A stretch of 64,000 nt of DNA. Source: Syntrophales bacterium. Its GTDB lineage: Bacteria; Desulfobacterota; Syntrophia; Syntrophales; UBA4778. The position numbers and the translations under genes are program-made. The notes under the pieces were generated by a model. It did not search any database. It had not been told where the DNA came from and saw only the letters and a list, made by a program, of their open reading frames with translations. Each line of letters starts with the position of its first letter. The stretch's first letter is position 1. Shown here in pieces: positions 31,150 to 41,251 of the stretch. The stretch covers positions 19,096 to 83,095 of the forward strand of contig JAQTPK010000008.1 in NCBI GenBank assembly GCA_028712885.1. The letters run 5' to 3'.

Positions 31150-32112
31150 ATGGAAACAGGCGAGAAAATCAGGTCAGGCAACATCAGGGCGGCATCGAGG
31201 CTGATCAGGGACATTGAGGACGGGGAGCCCGGGACAAAGGAAATCCTGAAACAGATATACCCGCACACGGGGGGCGCTCATATCATCGGTTTCACCGGCC
31301 CTCCCGGAGCGGGAAAAAGCACGCTGATCGACGCCCTGATCAGGCTGCTGCGGAAACGGAACCTCCGGGTCGGAGTCCTCGCGATCGACCCGTCCAGCCC
31401 GTTTACCGGAGGCGCCATTCTCGGCGACAGGATCCGCATGCAGAAGCATGCCTCGGACCCCGGCGTATTTATCCGCAGCCTGTCGACGCGCGGCTCCCTG
31501 GGAGGGCTTTCCCGGGCCGCCGGCAATGCAATTCACATCATGGATGCGATGGGAATGGATTACATATTGATCGAGACCGTCGGCGCGGGGCAGCAGGAAG
31601 TGGATATAATCAACCACGCCCATACCGTTCTGGTGGTGATGGTGCCCGGCCTGGGGGATGAGATTCAGATCATGAAGGCGGGCATACTGGAGATCGCCGA
31701 CGTATTCGTCATCAACAAGGCGCATTTCGACGGCGGCGCGAAACTTAACCGGGAGCTGCTGATCATGATCGATATGTCTCCCATTCCCAAGGGAGACTGG
31801 AGGCCGCCCGTCCTGCAGATCAAGGATCTGGAGGAGCAGGCCGCTTACGAGGCGGGGATCGGAGAAGTATTCGACAATATGGAAAAACATCGCAAGTACC
31901 TGTTCGAAACGGAGCACATGGGAAAGCGCATGCATCGCAAGATGACGCGCGAGCTGGAGGAGGCCCTTTCCTCGGCGATACTCGATCCCGTGCTCCGGGC
32001 GATCGCGGATACCGGCGAACTGGAGTGCATCATAGAAAAACTGGTCAAAAAAGAGACGGACCCGGTCACGGTATCGGAAGAGATCGCGAATAAATATTTA
32101 AGACCTGAATGA
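31150..32112 (+). CDS. meaB: methylmalonyl-CoA mutase-associated GTPase MeaB/ArgK family
   Basis: GFTGPPGAGKSTLIDALI, AIDPSSPFTGGAILGDRIRM, VGAGQQEVDI. Confidence 0.93.
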   Translation: METGEKIRSGNIRAASRLIRDIEDGEPGTKEILKQIYPHTGGAHIIGFTGPPGAGKSTLIDALIRLLRKRNLRVGVLAIDPSSPFTGGAILGDRIRMQKHASDPGVFIRSLSTRGSLGGLSRAAGNAIHIMDAMGMDYILIETVGAGQQEVDIINHAHTVLVVMVPGLGDEIQIMKAGILEIADVFVINKAHFDGGAKLNRELLIMIDMSPIPKGDWRPPVLQIKDLEEQAAYEAGIGEVFDNMEKHRKYLFETEHMGKRMHRKMTRELEEALSSAILDPVLRAIADTGELECIIEKLVKKETDPVTVSEEIANKYLRPE

Positions 32113-32190
32113 TCTTATTTTGCCCGGCAGCTTGAGGCAGGTCCGTTGGTTTTTTGCGGCCGGGGAGAGCGTTTTTCAGCAGAGGATGCT

Positions 32191-33195
32191 CTACAAGCCG
32201 CCGAGCGCCATTCCCGCCCCCCTGGCTACGGCCAGCAGGGGGTCCTTGGAAACAGTAACGGGAAGCCCGATCTTATCCGAAAGAATATTATGGATATTGG
32301 CGAGGAGCGCGCATCCCCCGGTCAGGACGATGCCGCGATTAACGATGTCGGCCGACAGTTCCGGAGGACATTGTCCAAGCACCTCTTTGATCGCGTCCAC
32401 AATGTGCTCGATCTGCGGCATCATGGCGAATCTGAACTCCTCCCCGTTCACCTCGCGGTAGCTCGGAATTCCCGATATCGGGTCCATGCCCTTCACGGTT
32501 ACAACCGTGTTCCCTTTTCCGTCAAAGAAAGCGCAGCCGATAGTGGTCTTTATTTCTTCTCCCAGTTTATCTCCGATCAAGAGACTGTAATTTTTTTTCA
32601 TGTACTGCACGATAGCCGCATCCATGTGATTGCCCGCTACGGGAATGGTTTTCGAACAGACTATTCCCGACAGGGACAGGACGGCCGTTTCCGTTATGCC
32701 GCCGCCGATATCAACAATCAGGGAGCCTTCCGGCTCGTTGATCCTGATCCCGGATCCCAGCGCCGCTGCAATCGGTTCCTCTATCAGGCGGACTTCGCCG
32801 GCGCCTACGGATTCGATCAGGTTGATCAGGCTTTTTGATTCGACCGGGGTGATAGCGGTCGGCGCAGTCACCATAACCCTCCGGTTTTTCCCGAAACGCC
32901 GGGTTCGAGTCCGCCCGAGATAATGCTTCAGCATCAGAGAGGCCATTTCGAAGTCGACGACGACACCCTCCCTGACCGGCATGATCGCCTTGATGTTCCT
33001 TGATTCCTTTCCGATCATCCTCTTGGCTTCCATGCCGGCGGCGGCCAGTCTTTTGCCGCCGCTCGCTTCCTGTCGAACGGCTATAACGGACGGCTCGTTT
33101 ACCAGCACATCGCCGTGAGAAAGGACAAGCGTGTTGCTGGTTCCCATGTCGATTGCCACATCATCTGAAAAACACGCAAAAAAATTCCTGATCAT
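32191..33195 (-). CDS. MreB/Mbl-like actin homologue
   Basis: AIDMGTSNTLV, EPIAAALGSG, VDIGGGITETAVLS, GIVLTGGCALL. Confidence 0.88.
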   Translation of the reverse strand: MIRNFFACFSDDVAIDMGTSNTLVLSHGDVLVNEPSVIAVRQEASGGKRLAAAGMEAKRMIGKESRNIKAIMPVREGVVVDFEMASLMLKHYLGRTRTRRFGKNRRVMVTAPTAITPVESKSLINLIESVGAGEVRLIEEPIAAALGSGIRINEPEGSLIVDIGGGITETAVLSLSGIVCSKTIPVAGNHMDAAIVQYMKKNYSLLIGDKLGEEIKTTIGCAFFDGKGNTVVTVKGMDPISGIPSYREVNGEEFRFAMMPQIEHIVDAIKEVLGQCPPELSADIVNRGIVLTGGCALLANIHNILSDKIGLPVTVSKDPLLAVARGAGMALGGL

Positions 33196-33247
33196 CGCTC
33201 ATCCAATACCAAGGAACGCACCTTTCGGCTTCATAAAGCGCTTCAGT

Positions 33248-33664
33248 TTAGAGATGGTAATCACCCGAGGCTTCAGGCTGATAAATGATTTTGACGACTC
33301 GCATTCTTCTCAATCCGGACGGGACTTTCCATTCGATGGCGTCACCCTCGCGATATCCGAGCAGCGCTGTCCCGATAGGGGCGAGGATCGATATCCTGTT
33401 TTCCTTGATGTCGGCGCCGGAAGGAAAAACAAGAGTGAGGATGAGGTCCTCTCCGGAATCAAGGTCTTTGAGGTGCACCCTGGAGTTCATCGTGATAACA
33501 TCGGCGGGGACATGCTCGGGGTCGATCAGATTTGCCCTGTCCAGCTCTTTTTCCAGTTCGTTGAGATCACTTCTGATCTTGCCGCGGCTATCACGGATTC
33601 CATCGATCAGATTCCGCAAACGCTCCATATCGAATCGGGTAATGAAAATCGTTCTCTCTTTCAT
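33248..33664 (-). CDS. Rnk/GreA-like nucleoside diphosphate kinase regulator
   Basis: GreA/GreB C-terminal-like fold: ISILAPIGTALLGYREGDAIEWKVPSG. Confidence 0.75.
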   Translation of the reverse strand: MKERTIFITRFDMERLRNLIDGIRDSRGKIRSDLNELEKELDRANLIDPEHVPADVITMNSRVHLKDLDSGEDLILTLVFPSGADIKENRISILAPIGTALLGYREGDAIEWKVPSGLRRMRVVKIIYQPEASGDYHL

Positions 33665-33862
33665 GGCGGCAGCCCTCTCTTCCATGCGCACTCCGTAAAA
33701 TCATGCAATTCCCTCAGGAACAGGAAAGGGGTACCGTTAGTGTTAACAAGGTACCCCGTCCCCCCTTGCCTATAATGTGGAGTCTGCCACAAGCAATCAA
33801 AGTTATCAAGCCCCGTAAGGCGGGTTTGGTCAAAGTCTTGAGACTTGTCTGGTTAACCGGCA

Positions 33863-34492
33863 TCACACAGGTACACGATAGACTGTTTCACAAGCACCAG
33901 CAGCCAGTTTTCCAAAATAAAGGCAGTACAATTCATGGCTTTCTCCCAAATAAAGTTTCTGGCGTTCATTTTGAGGCAACCCTGTCAACTCTCGTATATC
34001 CAGCAGCGGTGGCAGCACAATGGCAACATTTTCAGTCCGCTCCAGCATTGTCTTGAGCAGTGTATCCGCGGGTGGTTGAGTGTTGGAGTGAATGAAACGA
34101 TATACGTGATCAGGGCCGGTAATAGCCCAATCCGGATCCAGAAATGCTGCATCGAAGGGCGGAAGTCCTGTCAAGAGGCTTTGGTCGAGGATGCTGCCGG
34201 AAACAAATTCTACTGAGTTCAAAAGACCTGCTCTTTGCAGGTTCTTCTTAGCTTGGGCTTGGTGGGATCTATCGATCTCCACGGTTATTACCCGGGATGC
34301 TACCCGAGCTAAAGCGATGGTCGTAAAACCAGCGCCAGTGCACGTCTCAAGGACTCGTCGTCCACGAAACCTCTCGGCTAGAGCTGAGGCGAACCGCTGA
34401 TCAATACCCATCATGAATGTACGCTCATCTGCTGTATAGTCATCTCCATACTTCATCCGGATTGCATTTGGATTCATCTTGGCTATCTTCAT
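33863..34492 (-). CDS. class I SAM-dependent methyltransferase, TGS1-like (cap guanine-N2 MTase family)
   Basis: RRVLETCTGAGFTTIALA, VEIDRSHQAQAKKN, AAFLDPDWAI; ORF opens at 34567. Confidence 0.65.
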   Translation of the reverse strand: MKIAKMNPNAIRMKYGDDYTADERTFMMGIDQRFASALAERFRGRRVLETCTGAGFTTIALARVASRVITVEIDRSHQAQAKKNLQRAGLLNSVEFVSGSILDQSLLTGLPPFDAAFLDPDWAITGPDHVYRFIHSNTQPPADTLLKTMLERTENVAIVLPPLLDIRELTGLPQNERQKLYLGESHELYCLYFGKLAAGACETVYRVPV

Positions 34493-34575
34493 ATGTCGAA
34501 TAGTTTTATGTGCATGGTTTTGATGAACGATTACGGGAGAAACAAAATAATTCGATGATGTGGTCACGATCCTGA

Positions 34576-35028
34576 TTAACGTATTTCCAATTTATGAACC
34601 GCCTCAAATAATTCCCTCTCCATTTCCTTCATCTCCTTCGCCTCCTTTTTTGATTTCTCGTGATCGTAGCCGAGGAGATGCAGTATCCCGTGGATGGCCA
34701 GGAAATCGAGTTCCTGCTCTAAGGTCAGGCCGCCTTTGCTGGCGTCGCGTTCGGCCGTTTCGACCGAGATGGCGATATCGCCGAGGATATGGGGATTGAT
34801 GTCCGAATGTTCCCCTTCCTGCATGGGGAAGGAGATGACGTTGGTGGGACGGTCCCGGTCCAGGTGCCGCGCATTGAGCTCCCGGATGCCGGCGTCGTCA
34901 AGGAGGATGACCGTGATTTCCCGGCCGGAGGGATCCAGCCGCTTCATGATCTTCTGCAGGGCTCCCCGAAAGCGCCTCTTATCGACCTTTGCCTTTTTCT
35001 GCCGGTCTATTATCTGGATGGCCGCCAT
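34576..35028 (-). CDS. ybeY: endoribonuclease/rRNA maturation factor YbeY
   Basis: Zn motif AIHGILHLLGYDH; downstream of phoH-pgpH. Confidence 0.95.
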   Translation of the reverse strand: MAAIQIIDRQKKAKVDKRRFRGALQKIMKRLDPSGREITVILLDDAGIRELNARHLDRDRPTNVISFPMQEGEHSDINPHILGDIAISVETAERDASKGGLTLEQELDFLAIHGILHLLGYDHEKSKKEAKEMKEMERELFEAVHKLEIR

Positions 35029-37345
35029 TGCCCTCTTTTTTCGGTCCGCCGTTCCCTTCTTTTTTGGGGAGGGCCTGGCTGACACCCTGCGACTCGTTAT
35101 AGTCGATCCTGTGGTGAAAGATACCAGTGAGCGTCCGCGTGAAGCTGTCGGCGATGCCGTTCAGGTCGGCCATCGTCAGCTCGCATTCGTCGAGCTGGCC
35201 GTCCATGAAGACCTGCTTGATCCGCCCCTGGACCAGGTTCCTGATCCGCGACGGGGTGGGTTCGGTGAGAGTCCTGGATGACGCCTCGACGACGTCGCCG
35301 AGCATGACTATTCCGGCCTCCTTGGTCTGGGGCTTGGGACCGGGATAGCGGAAATCGCTTTCGGGAATGGAGCGGATGGAGGGGTCCTTGTCCTTCTGCG
35401 CCTTTTCGTAGAAGTAGCTGACGATCCCCATGCCGTGATGCTGGCGGATGATGTCGGTGAGGACCCTGCCGAGCCGGTGCTTCTGCGCGATTTCGCAGCC
35501 GTCCTTCACGTGCGAGATGATCACGAGGCTGCTCATCCGGGGGGAGAGCTTGTCGTGCTTGTTCTTCCAGCCCTGCTGGTTCTCTATGAAATAGAGCGGC
35601 TTGCTTGTCTTGCCGATGTCGTGGTAGTAAGCCGCGACTTTCGCCAGGAGCGAATTGGCGTGGATCGCCTCGGCCGCCGCCTCCGCCATGGAGGCGACTA
35701 TTATGCTGTGGTGATAAGTGCCGGGCGCCTCTACGATCATGCGCTGGAGAATGGGCTGGTCGAGATTGGCGAGCTCAAGCAGGCGGACGTCGGTCGTGTA
35801 CCCGAACAGGCTCTCGAACATGGGGATGACGCCGGCGACCAGGATGCCGGAAAGGACGCCGCCCGCCATGCCCATAAGGAGCTTGAAGAAGATGTCCGTC
35901 TGGGCGAACTTTCCGGACAGGAGCGAGATGCTGATGATGACCGTCATGTTGACCAGGCCCGCCAGGACGCCCGACCGGAAATAGGAAGACCGGTGCTTCC
36001 CGTAGGCGGACATATGGTACGCCGATACGGAGCTGCCGAGAAAGGCGAAGAGAAACATGGTCATCTTCGCCTCGAACAGGAATGTCATCAGCACGGCGGA
36101 AAACACGGAAAAGACGAGCGCGACGTTGCGGTTCATGAACACCGCCACCATCCACGTCGCGAATGTAAAGGGCAGGGCGTAATAAACGGCGTCGGCCTGG
36201 ATGTAGGGAAAGGCATGGGAAATGGAATCGGAGAAGAAGATCCCCGCCCGCACCAGGATAACCTGGAGCAGCGCCAGTGACGACAGGAACAGAACGTCCA
36301 CGATGCTCTTTTCGATGTTCTTCGCCAGCCCCCGCGATATATTGTAAAACACCGCGCAGAGAATCATTATCGTGAACAGGATGCCGAAGAACGCCTCGTG
36401 CGCCCGGGGCGAATCCTTCCGTCCGAAATACACGTCGAGCTTGTTCAGCGTTTCCGGGGTAAGGCTTTCGCCGGCCCTGGCGATCACTTCATTTTTCTGG
36501 ATCCTGAAATAGAGCGGCTGGAAGTTCTCGATAAGGCTCTGCTTTCTTTTTTCAGTGGCGTCCCTGTTGAACGTGAGATTCGGCTGGACGAGACCCCGCA
36601 GGAAGGTGAACGCGAATATTCTCTGCTCCTCTTTTTCCCTGCCGAAAAACGAGATCGACTGTTTTTCCAGGTAATAATCCAGATCCTCCATATCGATGAC
36701 GTTCGTCAAGTTCCTGCGTTCCTCTTCCCGCTGCGTCTTGAGGTCCCGGGTGATGATGCCCTTCTTTTTAGACCATTTGACGTACTCGTCGTGGCGGACG
36801 AAATCGGCCCGGTACACTATCTGCAAGAACTGGTTCAGGCTGTTTTCCACGTCGCTGGAAAACGCCCTCCTGTGCAGGTACTGGAAGTTGGCGCCGGAAA
36901 TCGGGACGCCGAGGGCCCTTTCCAGATCCGCCCTGACCTTCCTCAGATCGCGCGCGCGGGTTTCCCCGGTGTCGTCCCGGCGGTAATGGCGCTCGCGCAC
37001 CTGGGAAAAGGCCCTGGATATCTGGCCGGCGAGATTGGCGGGAAACTCCCTGTCGTAGTCGTAGACGGGCTCGAGGTTCCTCTCTGCTTCCGTTTTGCGC
37101 TGTTCGGTGGCCGCGCGGTCCTTCACGACGAAATCACGGTCGGCGATCACGTCCTTTTCGAGGACCATGCCGACGGAATACACCGGAGAAAAGAAATGGA
37201 AGCGCGGAATCAGCAGGAGAGTCAGGATAACGCTCAGGACAACAAGGATGCTCCACTTCTGCAGGGCGGGATTTTTCAGGAAAAGAGGAATCTCCCTCTG
37301 TGCGGGAGTTCCCTTGACCTTCAGCGCTGTGCCGTTCTTTTGCAT
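34979..37345 (-). CDS. 7TM-HD domain phosphohydrolase (PgpH-like)
   Basis: 7TM extracellular + 7TM + HD (TYHHSIIVASMAEAAAEAI, YYHDIGKTSKPLYFIENQ). Confidence 0.92.
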   Translation of the reverse strand: MQKNGTALKVKGTPAQREIPLFLKNPALQKWSILVVLSVILTLLLIPRFHFFSPVYSVGMVLEKDVIADRDFVVKDRAATEQRKTEAERNLEPVYDYDREFPANLAGQISRAFSQVRERHYRRDDTGETRARDLRKVRADLERALGVPISGANFQYLHRRAFSSDVENSLNQFLQIVYRADFVRHDEYVKWSKKKGIITRDLKTQREEERRNLTNVIDMEDLDYYLEKQSISFFGREKEEQRIFAFTFLRGLVQPNLTFNRDATEKRKQSLIENFQPLYFRIQKNEVIARAGESLTPETLNKLDVYFGRKDSPRAHEAFFGILFTIMILCAVFYNISRGLAKNIEKSIVDVLFLSSLALLQVILVRAGIFFSDSISHAFPYIQADAVYYALPFTFATWMVAVFMNRNVALVFSVFSAVLMTFLFEAKMTMFLFAFLGSSVSAYHMSAYGKHRSSYFRSGVLAGLVNMTVIISISLLSGKFAQTDIFFKLLMGMAGGVLSGILVAGVIPMFESLFGYTTDVRLLELANLDQPILQRMIVEAPGTYHHSIIVASMAEAAAEAIHANSLLAKVAAYYHDIGKTSKPLYFIENQQGWKNKHDKLSPRMSSLVIISHVKDGCEIAQKHRLGRVLTDIIRQHHGMGIVSYFYEKAQKDKDPSIRSIPESDFRYPGPKPQTKEAGIVMLGDVVEASSRTLTEPTPSRIRNLVQGRIKQVFMDGQLDECELTMADLNGIADSFTRTLTGIFHHRIDYNESQGVSQALPKKEGNGGPKKEGNGGHPDNRPAEKGKGR

Positions 37346-37355
37346 GCTCGGATGC

Positions 37356-38348
37356 TTATTTCGCCGGCTTCCGTCTTACCCGGTCGAGATGATTATACGC
37401 CCTTATTATGTCCTGAACGAGCGGATGTCTTACCACGTCCACTTCTGAAAAGTAAATAAAGCTGATCGCCTCCGTCCTGCTGAGGATCTCTTCGGCTTCG
37501 ATCAGCCCCGATATCTTGTCCGGCGGCAGGTCGGTCTGGGTCACGTCCCCGGTGATGACGGATTTTGAGCCGAAACCGAGCCTGGTCAGGAACATTTTCA
37601 TCTGCTCCGAGGTCGTATTCTGCGCTTCGTCGAGTATGACGAACGAGTCGTTCAGCGTCCGGCCCCGCATGAAGGCGAGGGGCGCGACCTCGATTATTCC
37701 CTTGTGGACGAGGGCGGTTGCCCGGTCGAAATCCATCATTTCGAACAGGGCATCGTAGAGCGGCCGGAGATAAGGATTGACCTTCTCGGCGATATCGCCC
37801 GGCAGAAATCCCAGTTTCTCCCCGGCTTCGACCGCAGGGCGGGCGAGCACGATGCGGCTTACCCTCCTCTCCATAAGCGCCGACACCGCCATCGCCATGG
37901 CGAGATACGTTTTGCCGGTTCCCGCCGGTCCAATCCCGAAGACCATGTCGTGGCTGCGGATCGCGTCTATGTAAGCCTTCTGGGCGATGCTTTTGGGGGT
38001 AACGGAGCGCCTTTTTGAAGGCACGAGTATCGTATCCAGGAAAACGTCTTCCAGGCGGACGTTCGGATCTTCGGTGAGAATCCTCCTGGCGTAATCTATA
38101 TCGGCGGGATAGATCGGAACCCCTTTTCCGATAAGGGAATACAGCTGCAGGACAAGGCTCTCGACTATCTCCGTTTCCCGCTTTCCCCCGGTGATCTGGA
38201 TCTCGTTGCCGCGGGCCTGCAAATGTACCTTCTGCAGTTTTTCAATCAGCTTCAGATTTTTGTCGTGTTCTCCGAGAAGGACCTTGAAAAGGTTCACATC
38301 CGGAAAGCCGACCGTCTTTGTCACGGTTTTTTCTGTTTTCGACTTCAT
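37356..38348 (-). CDS. phoH: PhoH-family protein
   Basis: [33 protein letters not shown]. Confidence 0.95.
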   Translation of the reverse strand: MKSKTEKTVTKTVGFPDVNLFKVLLGEHDKNLKLIEKLQKVHLQARGNEIQITGGKRETEIVESLVLQLYSLIGKGVPIYPADIDYARRILTEDPNVRLEDVFLDTILVPSKRRSVTPKSIAQKAYIDAIRSHDMVFGIGPAGTGKTYLAMAMAVSALMERRVSRIVLARPAVEAGEKLGFLPGDIAEKVNPYLRPLYDALFEMMDFDRATALVHKGIIEVAPLAFMRGRTLNDSFVILDEAQNTTSEQMKMFLTRLGFGSKSVITGDVTQTDLPPDKISGLIEAEEILSRTEAISFIYFSEVDVVRHPLVQDIIRAYNHLDRVRRKPAK

Positions 38349-38509
38349 CTACCCCAAGTAAAAAAGACGGTTCCTTTTTCCGGAAAATCCGGGAAAAACC
38401 GCCTGTCAAATACTTGCTTATAATTATATCATTTTGGGCTCCTTTATAGCATAAAAAGGGCCTGATGCAAATATGGGCAATTATCGTCCTGTGCAGGTCT
38501 TTTCTTTAG

Positions 38510-38583
38510 CCGTTAAACTGCGTTTTCCCGCTCACGCGCTTCCCGCCTTCCCGCTTTCCCTCATTTCTCGCATTTCCCGCCTC
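38510..38583 (+). repeat. single-arm quasi-repeat tract, TTCCCGC word
   Basis: ttcccgctcacgcgcttcccgccttcccgctttccctcatttctcgcatttcccgcc. Confidence 0.65.
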
Positions 38584-39821
38584 TAATCATTCCCGCAAAG
38601 GAACAAGTACCCGAAAACCTTGGCATTTCCGACCATGTAGTCGATAATGCAGAATTCATTCGGCTGATGCGCCATATGTCCCAGCCTGCCCCAGACCGCA
38701 GCGGGAAAACCGAGGTGCCTCAGGCAGGCGGCGACCGTGCCACCTCCGATGCCGATCGGATGCGCCTCGACGCCGTAGACTTCCCTTATTGCACGCGTAA
38801 GGAACCGGACGACAGGGGCATCGACAGGGGTCGGCCGCGGGGCCTGCGCCATCTGGACGGGCGTAGTCTCGACAGACACGCCGTAAGTCTCCTCCACTTC
38901 GGAGCACATCCTCCTGATCTGAGAAAGTACGTCGGCCAGGGAATACTGGGGGAGAATACGGCTGTCCAGATAAAAGATATCTTCGCCGGGGATGGTATTC
39001 ACATTGGAGACGTTCGCGTCCTTGCGGGTCGGCTCGAACGTGCTCATCGGAGGATCGTACAGGCTGTCGGTATGGTTGAAAATTTCGTACAGATCGTGCA
39101 GCCGGACGACCAGGCGGCTTCCCGCCGCGAAGGCGTTTATCCCCAGGTAGGGCCTGCTGGCGTGGCACTGCTTGCCTACCGTCTTGAGACGAAGCCACAG
39201 GATGCTTTTCTCGGCGATTTCGATCCGGTCCCCTCTCTCATTGCCGAAGTCGGGCACCACAAAGAAGTCCTCGGGCTGGAAGAGGGAGGCGTGCGCCTTC
39301 AGCAGGTACTTGAGCCCGTACTCGCTGCCCATTTCCTCGTCCGAGACGATGGCCAGGCGAATCCGGCAGGGCGGCTCCGCTTTTTCGTCCAAGAGGGCCT
39401 TGGCGGCGAAAACGGAGGCGACGAGGTCCTGCTGGTTGTCCTCGGTGCCCCTGCCGTATATCTTTCCGTCTTCTACCCGGGCCTGATACGGATCGGATTT
39501 CCAGAAGCCCCGCTCGCCGGGAGGGACGACGTCCATATGGGTCATAATCCAGACGGACCGGCTGTTTTCGCGTCCAGGAATCGTCACGACGATATTGGGC
39601 CGAACGCCGGACGGGACGCGGTCGTCGGGAGCATCATATACCAGGATATCCCGGAAACCGAGGCCCGCAAGCGTACGCAGGAGGTATTTCGCTTTCTCCG
39701 ACTCTCCCTCTCCGCCGCTTTCCGGGCCCACGGCAGGTATCGCCGTGAGCTCGCATTGCATGCGGATCATGTCCTCGCGATAGGATTCGATCCTTCGGTT
39801 CAGGCGTTCGAACAGCTGCAT
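38583..39821 (-). CDS. M20-family metallopeptidase
   Basis: IMTHMDVVPPGE, GRGTEDNQQ, SDEEMGSEYGL. Confidence 0.9.
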   Translation of the reverse strand: MQLFERLNRRIESYREDMIRMQCELTAIPAVGPESGGEGESEKAKYLLRTLAGLGFRDILVYDAPDDRVPSGVRPNIVVTIPGRENSRSVWIMTHMDVVPPGERGFWKSDPYQARVEDGKIYGRGTEDNQQDLVASVFAAKALLDEKAEPPCRIRLAIVSDEEMGSEYGLKYLLKAHASLFQPEDFFVVPDFGNERGDRIEIAEKSILWLRLKTVGKQCHASRPYLGINAFAAGSRLVVRLHDLYEIFNHTDSLYDPPMSTFEPTRKDANVSNVNTIPGEDIFYLDSRILPQYSLADVLSQIRRMCSEVEETYGVSVETTPVQMAQAPRPTPVDAPVVRFLTRAIREVYGVEAHPIGIGGGTVAACLRHLGFPAAVWGRLGHMAHQPNEFCIIDYMVGNAKVFGYLFLCGND

Positions 39822-41251
39822 CAGAAATTCTCTTTCATCCGGATGAGTTTGCCGGACGGCGCGACCGGTTTCTCGAAACCGTCCTCATTGCCCACAATGA
39901 GGACGACAGCGCCGTCCGAAGGCAAATGCCGGACGGCGCTCTCCCGGACCTCTGCGGAAGTGACCTTTTCGATCCTGTCCCGGAAAGAGGAGAGGAAGTC
40001 CGCCGGCAGGCCGTAAAATTCGACCCGCAGCATCTCGGCGGCGATCTGCTCGGCGGTCTCCAGATCGAAAACGAAACTGTTATTGATCGATTTCTTGGCC
40101 CAGGAAAGCTCCTGTTCGGTTATCCCCTTTTTCCGGAGCGAATCGAGGGTCTCCCTGATCACCTGGAGGACTTCGGCCGTCGATGCCGTATTCGTAATCG
40201 AATATGCCTGGATCGCGCCGTAATTCCCGTGCGCTGAATAGAAGCTCCCGGTGCTGTAGGAAAGGCCGCGCCTGTTGCGGATCTCGCCGGTCAGGCGGGA
40301 ATTGAAGCCCCCGCTTCCGAGCAGGAAATCGAGGACCGACAATGAGTAAAAATCGGGGCTCGATTTGCCCGGAACTACGTATCCGAGGATGATCGTGGAT
40401 TGCGGAACGGTCTTTTCGATCAGGTGAACTGATCCATGCGAGACGGGCCGGGGCGGGTCGGGATAGGCTGCCGCTGCGGGTTTCGTCTTCCAGTCGCCGA
40501 AACGCAGCTCCGCCAGCTTGAGCGCCTCTTCCCGCGAGATGTCGCCCGTTATGGCGACGAGCATGTTTCCGGGGCGGAACCTGTCGGCATGAAAGCGGGT
40601 CAGGTCTTCGCGCCGGATCGAGCCCACGGAACGGATGGTGGCCAGTCTGCCGCGCGGATTGTCGCGGTAAATCAACGGGCGGAACTCCCGGAAGGCGGTT
40701 TTTTGCGGGTCGTCCTTTATCCTCCGCAGCGACTCTATCTTGAGGTTTTTGGCGATGGCGAGTTTTTTCACGTCGAAGGCCGGCTTCCGGACCATGTCCG
40801 CAAACAGGGCGAAGGCCTCGGGGAAGTGATCCCGGTGTGCGTTGACCGATCCGGTGCAGGCATCCAGGCCCGCGGTGAAGGAGACGACCGATGCCGAGTA
40901 ATCCAGCCTTTCGTCTATGCGGTCTCCGCTCAGCGACGCGGCGCCGCCTGTCCTCATCACGGTTGCGGCGATCTCCGCTATGCCTTCTTTTCCCGGAGGA
41001 TCGTACGCGGACCCCGCCCGTATGAGGGCGGCCGCCCGGACCAGCGGGAGCTCCCTGTCCTGAATGATATAGACAGTAAGGCCGTTCTTCAGGACAACTC
41101 TTTCGGTCTGCGGAACTTCAAACTTCAGCGGCGGGTAGCGGAGAAGCCCGGGGTCAGCCGTGATTTCCGCAGCGCCGGCGTTTGCGCCGCACAGGACGAA
41201 TATAAAGAGGATGCACAGCCGTGAAATCAGGAGCAGGAATCGGGTTTTCAC
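39821..41251 (-). CDS. M16-family protein, likely non-catalytic subunit
   Basis: M16 fold but HxxEH replaced (EIAATVMRTGG); overlaps the M16 catalytic gene. Confidence 0.85.
   Translation of the reverse strand: MKTRFLLLISRLCILFIFVLCGANAGAAEITADPGLLRYPPLKFEVPQTERVVLKNGLTVYIIQDRELPLVRAAALIRAGSAYDPPGKEGIAEIAATVMRTGGAASLSGDRIDERLDYSASVVSFTAGLDACTGSVNAHRDHFPEAFALFADMVRKPAFDVKKLAIAKNLKIESLRRIKDDPQKTAFREFRPLIYRDNPRGRLATIRSVGSIRREDLTRFHADRFRPGNMLVAITGDISREEALKLAELRFGDWKTKPAAAAYPDPPRPVSHGSVHLIEKTVPQSTIILGYVVPGKSSPDFYSLSVLDFLLGSGGFNSRLTGEIRNRRGLSYSTGSFYSAHGNYGAIQAYSITNTASTAEVLQVIRETLDSLRKKGITEQELSWAKKSINNSFVFDLETAEQIAAEMLRVEFYGLPADFLSSFRDRIEKVTSAEVRESAVRHLPSDGAVVLIVGNEDGFEKPVAPSGKLIRMKENF

Noticed and set aside
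38667-40016. 449-aa plus-strand ORF antisense to M20/M16 genes
   Set aside because: Shadow ORF without domain signature.
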